Source: Waddliaceae bacterium (lineage in GTDB: Bacteria; Chlamydiota; Chlamydiia; Chlamydiales; SLOH01). From it: 7,333 bases of DNA. The first letter of the stretch is position 1, and every line of letters begins with the position of its first letter. Shown here piece after piece: positions 5,830 to 7,333 of this stretch. The position numbers were made by a program, and so were the translations under genes. The notes under the pieces were generated by a model. It searched no databases. It had not been told where the DNA came from and worked only from the letters and a program-made list of their open reading frames with translations. Where the stretch lies: NCBI GenBank assembly GCA_007132595.1, contig SLOH01000026.1, forward strand, positions 1-7,333, given 5' to 3'.

Positions 5830-7333
5830 TGATACGATTTTCATCCGTTACTAAATGCTATGGTAACCGAACACTTTTTGAGGATGCGAACTTCACGCTC
5901 GGAAAGGGCGAGCGCCTTGGGGTCATCGGCCGCAATGGAACCGGCAAGTCGACGCTCTTTCGCCTAATCATGGGGGAAGAGAGCGTAGATGAGGGCAAAA
6001 TTGTTATCCCCAAAGACTACCGTATCGGCACTTTGCAGCAGCATATTAGTTTTACAGAAAAAACGATCATTCAAGAAGCGATGTCAAGCTTGCCCCCTTA
6101 CGAGAGAGACCAAGAATACCGCGGCGAAATTATTTTGACCGGGCTTGGATTTTCTCTCAAACAAATGGATCAAGACCCAAAAACGCTATCAGGCGGCTTC
6201 CAGCTCAGACTTCAGCTGACAAAGGTTCTACTTGCCGAGCCGGACTGTCTGCTTCTCGATGAGCCGACGAACTACCTTGACATTGTTGCCATTCGCTGGT
6301 TAGAGGGGTTTCTCAAGCAATGGAGCGGTGAAATCATGATTGTTAGCCACGACAAGGCATTTATTAATCGAGTCGTCACCCACACGCTTGGAATCTACCG
6401 CAACCAGATGTTTAAGCTCGAAGGAGACACAGATAAATTCTATAGCCAGATGGCGATGAGAGACGAGATTCACGAACAAACGCGCATGCAGAGCGAAAAA
6501 AAACGCGCCCATTTGCAGTCTTTCGTCGATCGATTTGGAGCAAAAGCCTCAAAGGCGGCGCAAGCAAAGTCAAAGGAAAAACAGCTCAAACAACTGCCGG
6601 CTCTCGAAAGTCTTGCCAGAATTGAAAACCTCAATTTCTCATTTAAAATGGCGCATTTTCCCGGCAAACGGATGCTAGAAATCAACGACCTTAGTTTCTC
6701 ATATGACACCTCGCCAAATGATGTGCAAAAGCCGTTCTCTCTTAAAGACTTTTCTCTAGTCGTGGAAAAGGGCGATCACATTGCCATTATCGGAAAGAAC
6801 GGAAGGGGGAAAAGTACCATCCTTTCATTGATTGCCGGCCATTTAAAGCCAAAAAGCGGTGAGTGGACAGGTTCTGACAACCTACGAATCGGCCATTTCG
6901 GGCAGACGCATATTGACCGACTGAGCCCCAAACTCACTGTCGAGAAAGAGATCGCCTCCGCAAATCCGGAACTTGCCTATGGTGATGTCAGAAGAATTTG
7001 CGGACTCGTCATGTTCTCGGGAGACCAAGCAAAGAAAAAGATTTCCGTTTTGTCCGGAGGTGAGCGCAGCAGAGTCCTGCTTGGAAAGATTCTTGCGAGT
7101 CCCTGCAATTTACTGCTTCTCGATGAACCCACCCACCACCTGGACATGGAGTCAGTCGAGGCGCTTCTCAACGCGGTCAACAATTTTCCGGGCGCTGTGA
7201 TTCTCGTGACTCACGATGAAGCCCTTCTTGAGCAGTTTGGAAATCGCATGGTGATTTGCCGCGATGGGGATGTGCACCACTTCAATGGAAATTACAACCG
7301 ATTTCTGGAAAAAGAGGGCTGGGAATCAATGGA
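5829..7333 (+). CDS. ABC-F family ATPase with two nucleotide-binding domains (3' end outside the window)
   Basis: Soluble duplicated ABC ATPase without membrane segments. ABC-F proteins bind the ribosome and act as translation factors or, in some lineages, protect against ribosome-targeting antibiotics. The frame is open from 5829 to the window edge, 501 codons with no stop. First domain: Walker A GRNGTGKST (34-42), signature LSGGFQLR (120-127), Walker B LLLDEPTNYLD ending at D151, switch His174 in SHD. A charged linker between the domains (about 190-270), with FVDRFGAKASKAAQ from 232, is the family's tRNA-interaction region and looks closest to the YheS-type group. Second domain: GKNGRGKST (322-330), LSGGERSR (408-415), LLLDEPTHHLD ending at D439, H462 in THD. 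His436 replaces the usual Asn of the second EPTNHLD. An in-frame ATG at 5784 would add 15 hydrophobic residues, but the family start fits MIRFSSV at 5829. The exact subfamily is uncertain. Confidence 0.93.
   Translation, partial: MIRFSSVTKCYGNRTLFEDANFTLGKGERLGVIGRNGTGKSTLFRLIMGEESVDEGKIVIPKDYRIGTLQQHISFTEKTIIQEAMSSLPPYERDQEYRGEIILTGLGFSLKQMDQDPKTLSGGFQLRLQLTKVLLAEPDCLLLDEPTNYLDIVAIRWLEGFLKQWSGEIMIVSHDKAFINRVVTHTLGIYRNQMFKLEGDTDKFYSQMAMRDEIHEQTRMQSEKKRAHLQSFVDRFGAKASKAAQAKSKEKQLKQLPALESLARIENLNFSFKMAHFPGKRMLEINDLSFSYDTSPNDVQKPFSLKDFSLVVEKGDHIAIIGKNGRGKSTILSLIAGHLKPKSGEWTGSDNLRIGHFGQTHIDRLSPKLTVEKEIASANPELAYGDVRRICGLVMFSGDQAKKKISVLSGGERSRVLLGKILASPCNLLLLDEPTHHLDMESVEALLNAVNNFPGAVILVTHDEALLEQFGNRMVICRDGDVHHFNGNYNRFLEKEGWESM

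Noticed and set aside
6496..6503. A8 run in the ABC-F gene as a programmed frameshift site
   Set aside because: The reading frame continues intact on both sides with conserved family sequence and no downstream structure that would point to recoding.

Overview
The window looks like ordinary chromosomal DNA from a member of the phylum Chlamydiae, most likely an environmental (non-Chlamydiaceae) lineage. The main evidence is the inorganic pyrophosphatase at the left edge. Its sequence around HPWHG, DKETG, KVDRPQKFS, LYGLLP, TYCG and EEADDKIIAVL closely resembles, from memory, the pyrophosphatase of Chlamydia. GC content looks to be in the mid-forties by eye. An adenine deaminase and a VIT-type iron/manganese transporter, which I do not associate with the small genomes of animal-pathogenic Chlamydia, fit an amoeba-associated relative. 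The genus cannot be fixed from this sequence alone.

Layout, left to right: (1) inorganic pyrophosphatase on +, 23-655, ending 11 bases from (2) a convergent VIT1/CCC1-family transporter on -, 667-1434. A hairpin plus T6 tract at that junction looks like the transporter's terminator. (3) A 199-base divergent control region, 1435-1633. (4) A RhlE-type DEAD-box RNA helicase on +, 1634-2890. After a 61-base gap holding a long hairpin comes (5) an adenine deaminase on +, 2952-4586. (6) The RlmN radical-SAM methyltransferase on -, 4583-5704, meets the deaminase tail to tail with overlapping stop codons. (7) A 124-base divergent promoter region. (8) A duplicated-ATPase ABC-F protein on +, from 5829, cut off by the window edge after 501 codons.

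The genes do not form one pathway. Three (rhlE, rlmN, the ABC-F protein) act on RNA or the ribosome: duplex remodelling, methylation of 23S rRNA A2503, and probably a ribosome-bound translation factor. Two (ppa, ade) belong to nucleotide and pyrophosphate metabolism, and the last is a metal transporter. Every coding frame is intact and there is no insertion sequence, integrase, CRISPR array, tRNA or rRNA. I found no convincing new multi-gene system. The points worth a second look are regulatory: a 4-codon mini-ORF overlapping the ABC-F start, a 15-pair hairpin directly upstream of the ade ribosome binding site, TTTCG repeats and a T9 tract in the rhlE leader, and the overlapping convergent ends of ade and rlmN.
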